Origin: Deltaproteobacteria bacterium
GTDB taxonomy: Bacteria > Myxococcota_A > UBA9042 > DTJE01
Assembly (NCBI GenBank): GCA_016784945.1
Contig: JADHTP010000043.1
Coordinates: 1 to 15,648 of the forward strand
Direction: 5' to 3'
DNA length: 15,648 nt
Shown here: in pieces, positions 7,460 to 14,537 of the stretch
Numbering within the stretch: position 1 is the first letter of the stretch
Layout: each line of letters begins with the position of its first letter
Translations under genes and position numbers: made by a program
The notes under the pieces: model-generated
What the model was told of the DNA's origin: nothing
Seen by the model: only the letters and a program-made list of their open reading frames with translations
Databases searched by the model: none

Positions 7460-7498
7460 CAACCGGACAATCACTGGGCGATCAAGGAGGAACACAGC

Positions 7499-8347
7499 AT
7501 GGCGGAACTCAAAGCAATCGATACCCTTTTCCCACTTCTTTCCAAGGACTGGAAACAGAGTTGGGTCAATGCCACGAACTCACCGGGCGAACTGAAATGC
7601 TCCGTCGAAGCGGCCTGGGGTGAAGGCTACCCGAGCGCCGACGAAATCATCAAGACCATGGACGAGGCCGGCATCGAAACGGTTCTGGTCACCGATCTCC
7701 TGGCCTGGTCCTACCGGCGGCAGGAACGGTTTGCCCTGGACATGACCGAAGCCATCGCGGATATGACCACCAGATACCCCGGAAGGGCCTTCGGCCTTGC
7801 GGACTACGACCCCTTCCAGATCAGGAAGAGCCTCGACAAGCTGGAAGCGGACGTCAAGGAACGCAATTACAAAGGCGTTTACATCCACATCTACGGGTAC
7901 GACATTCCCCTCGATCACCGCCGGATGTATCCCCTGTATGCCAAGTGCGAGGAGATCGGGCTGCCTGTGTCCATGCAGACGGGACATGTCCTCGAGGCCA
8001 TGCCGAGCGAGCACGCCCGTCCCATCTACCTCGACCGGATCGCCTGTGATTTTCCGGGGCTCACCCTCATCGGAACCCACACGGGCTATCCCTGGGTCGA
8101 TGAAATGATCGCCTGCACCATGAAATGGCCCAACGTCTACCTGAGCATCAGCGCCTGGCTACCCCGGTACTTCCATCCGTCCCTGACCGCCTTCATGAAG
8201 TCCAGGGTCGCGTCGGAAAAGGTCCTCTTCGGCTCCAACGGCCTGTCCTGGAAGCGGTACATCGAAGGGATGAGCGAGATGGGTCTTCGGGACGATTCGC
8301 TGGAAAAGATCCTCTACGGGAACGCCAAGAAAGTATTCAAGCTCTAG
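7499..8347 (+). CDS. Amidohydrolase_2-fold protein with missing metal ligands
   Basis: The 282-residue protein resembles the amidohydrolase_2 (TIM-barrel) family that includes ACMSD and gamma-resorcylate-type decarboxylases. The recognisable C-terminal half has MQTGH, GTHTGYPWVDEM and the strand KVLFGSN. Two normal metal sites are altered. The N-terminal HxH on strand 1 is replaced by IDTLFP (residues 7-12), and the strand-8 aspartate of the usual LFGSD/FATD motif is Asn. The protein may therefore be a non-catalytic relative, use a different metal site, or have a new activity. It is the only plus-strand gene, diverges from had, and has a strong AAGGAGG eight bases before the ATG. Being embedded between two benzoyl-CoA operons suggests a linked role, perhaps in processing or sensing a ring compound, but I cannot name it. 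Confidence 0.8.
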   Translation: MAELKAIDTLFPLLSKDWKQSWVNATNSPGELKCSVEAAWGEGYPSADEIIKTMDEAGIETVLVTDLLAWSYRRQERFALDMTEAIADMTTRYPGRAFGLADYDPFQIRKSLDKLEADVKERNYKGVYIHIYGYDIPLDHRRMYPLYAKCEEIGLPVSMQTGHVLEAMPSEHARPIYLDRIACDFPGLTLIGTHTGYPWVDEMIACTMKWPNVYLSISAWLPRYFHPSLTAFMKSRVASEKVLFGSNGLSWKRYIEGMSEMGLRDDSLEKILYGNAKKVFKL

Positions 8348-8353
8348 TCAGGA

Positions 8354-8563
8354 TCAGCGGCTGCGGGTGTAAATGGTCCTGAAGCGGTCGGTGTCGGCCA
8401 TGAGACACGTCGAACATTCGGCCTCGGGGGAGGAGGACATGGGTTCCAGGTGGACCTCGAAACCCAGTTCTTCGTAGGCATCCACTATCTCGGACAGTCG
8501 GGGTTCGTCGTAAGTGGTGCGCTTTTCCCAGCCCTCGGCAATCAGTTGTTTTTCTCTGGTCAT
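8354..8563 (-). CDS. Small conserved-looking CxxC protein, function unknown
   Basis: This 69-residue, mostly polar protein starts MTREKQLIAEGWEKR. It has no signal peptide or membrane helix. It has a helix-rich first half with DEPRLSEIVDAYEELGFEV, a CSTC pair (about residues 50-53), and a C-terminus DRFRTIYTRSR. The CxxC could bind a metal or take part in thiol chemistry. I do not recognise a named family, although the EPRLSE...ELGFEV...TIYTR pattern looks like a real, constrained protein rather than a chance frame. The ATG at 8563 is used; an in-frame GTG at 8599 lies inside a palindrome and is less likely. The Shine-Dalgarno is weak (GGGA). It lies downstream of bzdV in the same direction and converges on the amidohydrolase gene with a 6 bp gap. 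Confidence 0.6.
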   Translation of the reverse strand: MTREKQLIAEGWEKRTTYDEPRLSEIVDAYEELGFEVHLEPMSSSPEAECSTCLMADTDRFRTIYTRSR

Positions 8564-8585
8564 GAATCGATCCCGGATGGCGGGC

Positions 8586-8637
8586 GTGGGTAGGCCCACC
8601 TACAAGCTTTTGTAGGGCGCGCGTACCCACGCGCGCC
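8586..8637. repeat. Cluster of three short perfect hairpins, REP-like element
   Basis: Three adjacent perfect inverted repeats lie here: GTGGG-TAGG-CCCAC (8586-8599), CCTACAA-GCTT-TTGTAGG (8599-8616), and GGCGCGCGT-ACCC-ACGCGCGCC (8616-8637). Each shares its boundary base with the next. They begin 7 bp after the bzdV stop. The third is a very stable 9-bp stem with a 4-base loop. No T-run follows on either strand, so a classical intrinsic terminator is not supported. The form resembles dispersed palindromic intergenic repeats and could block exonucleases or partly terminate. Confidence 0.75.
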
Positions 8638-8644
8638 ACAACCA

Positions 8645-11173
8645 CTAGAAAAGGTCATCCAGTTCGTCGTCGCCGCCGCCGGGGAGTTCGCCGTGCTCCT
8701 GCAGGTACTGCTGGATCAGTTCGCTTTCCCGCTTGGTGAACATGGGGTCTTCCTCGTACACGAAGAAGCGGGCCATGTCGTTTTCTTCCATGGCTTCGGT
8801 CAGGCCCTCCCGGAGGTCCATCACGCCCTTGATGGCGATGACGGCGTGGTCTTCGTCCAGCAGCTGAAAGACACCCTCCACCGTGGGCAGGGCCGCCACA
8901 ACGTCCCCGGACAGTTCGAGCCGGGATTCCCTTGGCGGTGGGACAGGCGCCGGTTCCATGGCCAGGCGCAGATCGCAGTTCAGGCACCGAAGGGCCTCGG
9001 CCCGGGCCATTTCGGGCGTCAGGGTGTCTTCCACTGGACCGAAGGAATCCGCCCTCGTTTCCGCGTCGGCCATCCTGGGTTGGACCCTTCCCAGGGCACG
9101 AAAGCCCTCGATGGGGCCCAGCAGGGGTTGTGCAGGGACCCGGTCGACCAGGTCCATGTCGATGTCACCGTCGCCCCCCAGGGCCCGGTCCATTTCAACC
9201 GCCGCAGTTCGACCCATGGCCACGGCCTCGATGAAACTGCCCGGCCCGGCCGCCACGTCCCCGCCCGTCCACACGTTTCCCAGGCGTGTCGCCAGGGTTT
9301 CTTCGTTGTGTTCGATGGTTTTCTGGGCGCCCAGACCCAGGCCCCGGAAGGGGCCCGACGAGGGTTCCTGCCCGATGGCCACGATCACCGCATCCGCGGG
9401 CACTTCCCGCAGTTGGGCTTCGTCGAAGGCGGGGTTGAACAGGCCGTGCTCGTCGAACACGCGCGTACACCGCCTGAGCCGCAGGCCGGTGACCTTGCCG
9501 TCTTCGTCGCCCAGGACCCGGTCGGGACCAAAAGAATGGAGCATCCCGATGCCTTCGTCCCGGGTCTCTTCCACTTCCCAGTCCCAGGCCGGCAACTCGT
9601 TCTTCGCCTCCAGGCTGACCAGGGTCACGACCCCCGCGCCCAGCCTGAGCGCCACCCGTGCCGCGTCCACCGCCACGTTGCCACCGCCGATCACCACCAC
9701 GTCCCTCTTTTCAAAGAGGTCCACGGCCAGTTCACCGCCGGCCCTGCGGCGGAGGAAGTCCACGCCCCAATGGACCCCGTCCAGTTCCTTTCCCGGGATG
9801 TCGATCCGCTTGGCCCCGTGGGCGCCGGTGGCCACGAAGACCGCGTCGGAGCCTGCCACCAGTTCATCGAAAATCGTTCCGTCCACGGGAGAGTTGCACC
9901 GGATGTCCACTCCGACCCGTCGCACTTCGTCCAGGTCCCGCTCCAGCAGTTCCCTGGGGAAGCGATATTCGGGTATGCCCACCCGCAGCATGCCGCCGGG
10001 CTCTGGCAGTGATTCGTGCAGGGTGACGGCGTGTCCCTTCACCGCCAGGTACCAGGCCGCGGTGAGGCCCGCCGGCCCGCCGCCGACCACTGCCACGTTC
10101 TTTCCACTTGCCGGACGTTTTTCCACCCGGGATTGCCAGGTGTCGTCACCGGCGTCCAGGGCGTATCGCTTCAGGCGGCACACGGATACGGGGTCGCTGA
10201 CGTCGCTGCGTCGGCACAGATCCTCGCAGGGATGAAAGCACGTGTAGCTCGCGGCCCAGGCCAGGGGCACCTTTTCGCGCACCACGGCCGCGGCCTGTGC
10301 GGGCTCGTCCCGGGCGATGTGTCGCACCAGGCGGGGAATGTCGATGCCGGCGGGACAGGCGTTCCTGCAGGGAACCAGGGCACGTTCCCGGTCGTCACCC
10401 CTGGCCCGGTTGCGGTCCAGCAGGGCCCCCGTGGGGCAGACCTCCACGCAGGCGCCGCAGAAGCGGCAATGACCCTCGGAACGGGTGGGGCCTCCCAGGG
10501 TGCCCACCACGGGCCGACCGTCCACCAGGGTGAAGCCCAGGGTGCCTACGCCACGCAGGTCCTGACAGGCGCGAACGCATCGCAGGCAGCCCACGCACAG
10601 TTCGGTGTCGAAATCGAACAGGGGGTCGTCGGTGAGCGTGGGGAAGCCTCGGTTCCGGTACCTGGGAAGATTCCCGGGCAGGCCCACGAAATGGGCGATG
10701 CGCCCCAGTTCGCAGGATCCCAGCAGTTCGCAGCAACGCTCGTCTTCCGGGACGTTGGAGGAACACTGTGTCCTGGGGCAGCCTTCGGCCTGGGCGCAGG
10801 ACAGGCAGGCATGGGGATGGTGGGTGAGCACCACGGCCAGGCGTTCCCGCCGTCTTGCCACCACCGGGTCCGAGTCGGTGACCACGCTCATGCCGCCCAG
10901 AGCCTCTGATGCGCAGGCCCGGGTCAGTTCCCCGTCTGCCTCCACGGCGCAGATGCCGCAGCCGTCCCATTCGCCGCCGGGATCGTCGCCGTGGACCGTG
11001 TCCGCCCCACGGAACACCCGGGCTTCGCCCTTTTGATGCTCTACCCGCGGGAGGGCCGGGTGGCTGCACAGGGCGGGCACGTAAACCCCTGCCCCACGGG
11101 CCGCCTCCAGGATGGTGGAGCCCGCCGGCACGCGGACCTCGTGGCCGTCAACGGTCAACGTCACGTCCGCCAT
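8645..11173 (-). CDS. bzdV: BzdV-like multi-cluster FAD/NAD(P)H:ferredoxin oxidoreductase with unusual C-terminal domain
   Basis: This 842-residue soluble fusion reads from the N-terminus as follows. A NuoG-like [2Fe-2S] domain (Cys36, Cys72, Cys75, Cys87) has about 25 extra residues between the first two cysteines. A His-Cys [4Fe-4S] site follows (His119, Cys123, Cys126, Cys132). Then come two ferredoxin clusters (CVGCLRCVRAC at 193-203, CRFCGACVEVC at 236-246). A GltD-type cysteine-rich helical domain spans about 265-340. The FAD site is VVGGGPAGLTAA (362-373) and the NAD(P)H site VIGGGNVAVDAA (494-505). A final pair CLNC lies at 730-733. Family knowledge suggests electrons from NAD(P)H go through FAD and the clusters to ferredoxin for benzoyl-CoA reductase. 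Residues about 760-842 are an extra domain resembling a GIY-YIG fold, ending LDDLF. The ATG follows GAGGA at four bases. It lies 11 bp from the ferredoxin gene. Confidence 0.85.
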   Translation of the reverse strand: MADVTLTVDGHEVRVPAGSTILEAARGAGVYVPALCSHPALPRVEHQKGEARVFRGADTVHGDDPGGEWDGCGICAVEADGELTRACASEALGGMSVVTDSDPVVARRRERLAVVLTHHPHACLSCAQAEGCPRTQCSSNVPEDERCCELLGSCELGRIAHFVGLPGNLPRYRNRGFPTLTDDPLFDFDTELCVGCLRCVRACQDLRGVGTLGFTLVDGRPVVGTLGGPTRSEGHCRFCGACVEVCPTGALLDRNRARGDDRERALVPCRNACPAGIDIPRLVRHIARDEPAQAAAVVREKVPLAWAASYTCFHPCEDLCRRSDVSDPVSVCRLKRYALDAGDDTWQSRVEKRPASGKNVAVVGGGPAGLTAAWYLAVKGHAVTLHESLPEPGGMLRVGIPEYRFPRELLERDLDEVRRVGVDIRCNSPVDGTIFDELVAGSDAVFVATGAHGAKRIDIPGKELDGVHWGVDFLRRRAGGELAVDLFEKRDVVVIGGGNVAVDAARVALRLGAGVVTLVSLEAKNELPAWDWEVEETRDEGIGMLHSFGPDRVLGDEDGKVTGLRLRRCTRVFDEHGLFNPAFDEAQLREVPADAVIVAIGQEPSSGPFRGLGLGAQKTIEHNEETLATRLGNVWTGGDVAAGPGSFIEAVAMGRTAAVEMDRALGGDGDIDMDLVDRVPAQPLLGPIEGFRALGRVQPRMADAETRADSFGPVEDTLTPEMARAEALRCLNCDLRLAMEPAPVPPPRESRLELSGDVVAALPTVEGVFQLLDEDHAVIAIKGVMDLREGLTEAMEENDMARFFVYEEDPMFTKRESELIQQYLQEHGELPGGGDDELDDLF

Positions 11174-11184
11174 GGTTTCCTCGT

Positions 11185-11478
11185 CTACCAGGAGTGATCG
11201 ATGGCGTCCGGCTCACAGGCCCTGACACAGGGGAGTTCGGCCTTCTCGAAGCCCGCTGCCGGCTTGCACGGGCCGCAGGCGTACTTGAGTTTACGGGACT
11301 GGTCCGGCTTCACGGCGGCCAGTTCGTCGTCATCCTCGATGTCGAATTCGTTTTCCACCATTTCGAACACCCCGGCTGGGCATTGCTCCACGCAGTCCCC
11401 GCATCCGTCGCACTTGTCGGTGTCGATGCTGATGAAGAAGTCGCCCGATCCGTCCTTGTAACCGTAGTTCGCTATCAT
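11185..11478 (-). CDS. bzdM: BzdM-like ferredoxin, two [4Fe-4S] clusters
   Basis: This 97-residue acidic protein is a low-potential electron carrier. The first motif is standard, CDGCGDCVEQCP (Cys23, 26, 29, 33). The second is stretched: Cys68-x2-Cys71, then 12 residues, then Cys84-x3-Cys88 followed by EPDAI. An acidic loop (FDIEDDDE) separates them. Eight cysteines allow two clusters. Its position directly after the four reductase subunits and before the oxidoreductase matches the Azoarcus bzdNOPQM order, so the likely job is to carry electrons from BzdV to the BzdQ/BzdP ATPases. The ATG at 11478 follows GAGGA closely, and the gap to bzdQ is 7 bp. Role is inferred from order and sequence type. 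Confidence 0.88.
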   Translation of the reverse strand: MIANYGYKDGSGDFFISIDTDKCDGCGDCVEQCPAGVFEMVENEFDIEDDDELAAVKPDQSRKLKYACGPCKPAAGFEKAELPCVRACEPDAIDHSW

Positions 11479-11485
11479 TTCGTCC

Positions 11486-12373
11486 TCAGCTCTTCCTGAG
11501 TTTCTTGATGTACAGGGCCCGGGCGAACAGGGCGGCGCCCACGGCGCCGGCGATCTGGGTGTCCATGTCCGTGGTCTTCAACTCCACGCCCAGTTCCTTG
11601 GACAGGCGGGTGGTGACGCCCGGGTTCTTGGCGATGCCGCCGGTGATGGCGAACTCCGGCTCTACGCCGATGCGTTCCAGCAGGGTCACAACGCGGTGGG
11701 CCATGGCCGAGCAGTACGCCGCCAGCACCTTTTCCTTGGGCCAGCCTTCCCGCAGCAGGCCCGAAGCCTCGCTTTTCGCGAAGACCACGCAGGTGGACGA
11801 CACCGGTGGCGGTTCCTCTTCCACCTTGAGGCTCAACTCGCCCACGTCGTTGATGTGCACGCCCAGCAGGTCCGCGAAGACCTCCATGCCCCGGCCCGTG
11901 CCGGCGGCGCACTTGTCGTTCATGAGGAAGGCCTTGACCTTGCCCCGTTCGTCGCAGTGGATGGCTTTGCAGTCCTGCCCGCCCATATCCAGGATGGTCC
12001 GCACGGTCGGGCCGTACATGAAGTTGCCGCCCCTGGCGTGACAGGCGATCTCGGTGATGGCCTTGGTGGCGAAGGGTACGTTCACCCGCCCATATCCCGT
12101 TCCCACCGTGGCGTGCAACCCGTCGAGGGTCAGACCCGTCCCGTCCAGAGCCCATTTCATGGCGTTGTTGGCGCTTTCCGGGGAATCGCTCCCCGTGCGC
12201 ATGCTGGCAAAGCAATACAGCTTGCCGTCCACCATGACCACGGCCTGGGTGGAGACACTACCCACGTCCACCCCGGCGGAAACCACTTCCCCGTCCTGCC
12301 AGTTCACGTCGGGACTGGTCCAACGGGATTCGGTCCATCGCCAGTATTCCGCGCCTTTCTCGTCCTGAGCCAT
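11486..12373 (-). CDS. bzdQ: Benzoyl-CoA reductase ATPase subunit BzdQ (alpha-type)
   Basis: This 295-residue ATPase of the BcrA/BadF/BzdQ/HgdC family has canonical nucleotide motifs: AGVDVGSVSTQ (33-43), GTGYGR (91-96), LDMGGQD (128-134), and a late ITGGIAKN. The bridging-cluster cysteines are Cys155 (NDKCAAGTG) and Cys195 (SSTCVVFAK). It carries an N-terminal extension of about 30 residues rich in aromatics (EYWRWTESRWTSPDVNW), which I associate with BzdQ-type rather than Thauera BcrA or simple activators. With BzdP it should form the ATP-driven electron-activation half of benzoyl-CoA reductase. The start at 12373 is preferred because AGGAG lies seven bases upstream; a frame extension to 12445 overlaps bzdP and is unlikely to be used. 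The gap from bzdP is 10 bp. Confidence 0.9.
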   Translation of the reverse strand: MAQDEKGAEYWRWTESRWTSPDVNWQDGEVVSAGVDVGSVSTQAVVMVDGKLYCFASMRTGSDSPESANNAMKWALDGTGLTLDGLHATVGTGYGRVNVPFATKAITEIACHARGGNFMYGPTVRTILDMGGQDCKAIHCDERGKVKAFLMNDKCAAGTGRGMEVFADLLGVHINDVGELSLKVEEEPPPVSSTCVVFAKSEASGLLREGWPKEKVLAAYCSAMAHRVVTLLERIGVEPEFAITGGIAKNPGVTTRLSKELGVELKTTDMDTQIAGAVGAALFARALYIKKLRKS

Positions 12374-12383
12374 CTGTCGTCTC

Positions 12384-13151
12384 CTAGCTGTCAGTTGCCA
12401 CGCAAGCCGCGCCGATGGCGCCCGTGAAGTCAGGGTCGCTTGCAATGACGAGGTCTGTTTCCAGGTCCTCCCGGAGTGATTTCACGAAGCCCACGTTCTT
12501 GGCCACGCCCCCGGTCAGTGCGATCTTTTCTTCGATGCCCACCCGCCGCACCATGGAGGTGATGCGGTCGGCGATGGCGTCATGGATGGCTCTCGCCATG
12601 TCGGGTTTCGGGGTCTTGCGATGCACCAGCGTCACCACCTCGCTTTCCGCGAACACCGCGCACTGGGCGTTCATGGGAATGGCCTGCGTGCTTTCCAGCG
12701 ACAGCTTGCCGAATTCCTCCAGGGGGACCTCCAGGGCCCGGGCCATGGCCTCCGTGAAGGCCCCCGCACCCGCCGCGCATTTTTCGTTAATGGCGAAGTC
12801 CACCACTTTGCCCGCAGCGTCGATCTTGATGGCCCGGCCTTCCTCGCAACCAATGTCGATGACCGTGCGCACGTCGGGGTGAAGCAGGTGCATGCCCCGG
12901 GCGTCGGCGCCCACCTCGGTCACCGTATCGTCCTTGAAACCGGGTTCGTTCTTTCCGGCGCCGGTGGCGACCACCTTCTGCACGTCTTCGGGCACCAGGC
13001 CCGCTTCCTTCAGGGCGGCCGCATAGGCCGTTTCGGCGGATTCGGCCGCGTCCATGCCCGCCTGGACCATGGCCTTGCCCGCCACCTCACCGTTCTTGAG
13101 GATCACCACCTTCACGTTCTTGGCACCGCAATCCACTCCTGCCGTGATCAT
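12384..13151 (-). CDS. bzdP: Benzoyl-CoA reductase ATPase subunit BzdP (delta-type)
   Basis: This 255-residue second ATPase has GVDCGAKNVK at the N-terminus, and cluster cysteines Cys125 (NEKCAAGAG) and Cys164 (NAQCAVFAESE). Two motifs differ from BzdQ and from the third ATPase in the window: the usual GYGR is ATGAGKNE, and DIGGQD is DIGCEEGR. Such changes are what I expect of the BcrD-like partner in the BcrA/BcrD heterodimer, so this supports an asymmetric pair rather than a duplicate activator. Role: with BzdQ, hydrolyses ATP to lower the potential of electrons from ferredoxin and pass them to BzdN/BzdO. The ATG at 13151 has GAGGAG four bases before it, and the gap from bzdO is 22 bp. Assignment of P versus Q rests on length, gene order and motifs. 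Confidence 0.9.
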   Translation of the reverse strand: MITAGVDCGAKNVKVVILKNGEVAGKAMVQAGMDAAESAETAYAAALKEAGLVPEDVQKVVATGAGKNEPGFKDDTVTEVGADARGMHLLHPDVRTVIDIGCEEGRAIKIDAAGKVVDFAINEKCAAGAGAFTEAMARALEVPLEEFGKLSLESTQAIPMNAQCAVFAESEVVTLVHRKTPKPDMARAIHDAIADRITSMVRRVGIEEKIALTGGVAKNVGFVKSLREDLETDLVIASDPDFTGAIGAACVATDS

Positions 13152-13173
13152 GTCTCTCCTCGTCGAATGAGTG

Positions 13174-14517
13174 TCAGCCGGTCTTCTTGAGTCCCAGCGT
13201 CTCCATGAAGGCGTCGATGCGCGCGTTGGTGCGGGCTTCGTCGAACTCCCGCTCGTCGCCCATGTTGCCCTCGAAGGTCATCACCGGGTAACCCGCCTTC
13301 TGAAGGGCCAGGCGGTTCTCGGCGATCCCCAGCGACAGTCCCTCGCAGCCCCGGTTGTAGTGCAGCATGATGCCGTCCACGCTCCAGTCCCGGGCGATCT
13401 TCGTCATCATGGCCGACTTCAGTTTCGGGTGGTAGAAATGCTGCCACTCGGGCTTGTTCATTTCATATCTTACGTATTCGGCCAGCATGGCTTCGCGGTC
13501 CCTGGGAAGGTCGTCCACCGACGCCGGGAAGGACCGCGCGCCCCAACTGCCGTCGGCCTTCTTTTCCCACTGGCCGCACAGACCGAAGGTGTACAGGGAA
13601 CCGACGGAAACGCAGCCGAACTCCTCCAGGTACCGGAACACCTTCAGGAAGGCCCAGGGCGGTTGGGTGTCGCTGATCACCCGCACCCGTTCGTTGGGCA
13701 CGGCCGCGATGCCCCGGTCCACCCGGTCCTTGACCTCCTGGTACAACTCTTCATAGAAGTCCGCGCACCACTGGCTGGCCTTGCCCAGGGTGCCGTGGAC
13801 GTACAACGAATACATGGACTTTTCGTCCAGGGGCGCCGGCCGGGCGCGCTGCAGTTCGCAGGTCTTCGCCCACCACGACGTGGACCGCATGTGGTTGTGG
13901 ATGGCCTTGCGCAGCAATTCGTCCTGGTAGGGGCGGCCCGTGGCCTTTTCCAGGAACTCGATGCCGTCCAGGCACTGGTTCACCACGTACTTCACGGCAT
14001 GGTCCGGAATGTCCACGTATTCGAAGTCTTCACCCTCGGCCTTCATGGCCGGTGCGCACCCCACGTCCACGCAGAACAGGGGGACCTTGGGCTCCAGGTC
14101 CTTCACCACCTGGTACCACTTGGCGTGGGAGCAGCAGATGTGGTCCTGGAAGATGAAATCGGGCTCGGGCCATTTCTTCGAATACTCTGGGAAGCAGTAC
14201 TCGTCCAGGATGACGCCGCCCCAGTAATTCCGCATGTAGCTGCACAGGTCACGGGCCAGGCCGTACTTTTCGGTGGCTTCCATGCAGCGGACGGAGAATT
14301 CCTTGTTGAACGCGATGGAGGCCGAATAGGGCTCCGACGTGATGCTCCAGACGTCTTCGCCCAGGCCCCGGGGGATGGCGTCCAGGGTCCAGGCCCCGCC
14401 GGCCCAGCGCAGCCCGCCCTTTTCGTGGGCCCTGGCATAGTTTTCGTAAAAGGCCATGCGCAGTTCTTTCGCCTTGCCCCACAGTTTCAACGGTTCGGTC
14501 GGATACAGATCGCCCAT
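13174..14517 (-). CDS. bzdO: Benzoyl-CoA reductase catalytic subunit BzdO (beta-type)
   Basis: This 447-residue member of the 2-hydroxyacyl-CoA dehydratase D-component family binds the substrate-side [4Fe-4S] cluster and CoA ester together with BzdN. Likely cluster cysteines are Cys92 (LCSYMRNYWGG), Cys128/Cys129 (QDHICCSHAKW) and Cys391 (NRGCEGLSLG). The signature regions correspond one for one with those of the HgdB-like protein at 4232-5476. Two electrons are transferred to the aromatic ring of benzoyl-CoA to give cyclohexa-1,5-diene-1-carbonyl-CoA. The start is set at the ATG at 14517 because GGAGG lies eight bases upstream. An in-frame GTG at 14535, two bases after the bzdN stop, would place that ribosome site inside the coding sequence. 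Close spacing with bzdN indicates coupled synthesis of the two subunits. Confidence 0.92.
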   Translation of the reverse strand: MGDLYPTEPLKLWGKAKELRMAFYENYARAHEKGGLRWAGGAWTLDAIPRGLGEDVWSITSEPYSASIAFNKEFSVRCMEATEKYGLARDLCSYMRNYWGGVILDEYCFPEYSKKWPEPDFIFQDHICCSHAKWYQVVKDLEPKVPLFCVDVGCAPAMKAEGEDFEYVDIPDHAVKYVVNQCLDGIEFLEKATGRPYQDELLRKAIHNHMRSTSWWAKTCELQRARPAPLDEKSMYSLYVHGTLGKASQWCADFYEELYQEVKDRVDRGIAAVPNERVRVISDTQPPWAFLKVFRYLEEFGCVSVGSLYTFGLCGQWEKKADGSWGARSFPASVDDLPRDREAMLAEYVRYEMNKPEWQHFYHPKLKSAMMTKIARDWSVDGIMLHYNRGCEGLSLGIAENRLALQKAGYPVMTFEGNMGDEREFDEARTNARIDAFMETLGLKKTG

Positions 14518-14537
14518 CGGCCCCGCCTCCTTCACAT

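Noticed and set aside
8586..8637. Intrinsic terminator after bzdV
   Set aside because: Strong stems but no T-run on either strand; described as a palindromic repeat instead.
8645..8660. LDDLF tail of BzdV as a DNA sliding-clamp binding peptide
   Set aside because: It resembles the LF ending of such peptides, but lacks the usual Gln, and a redox enzyme has no clear reason to bind the clamp.
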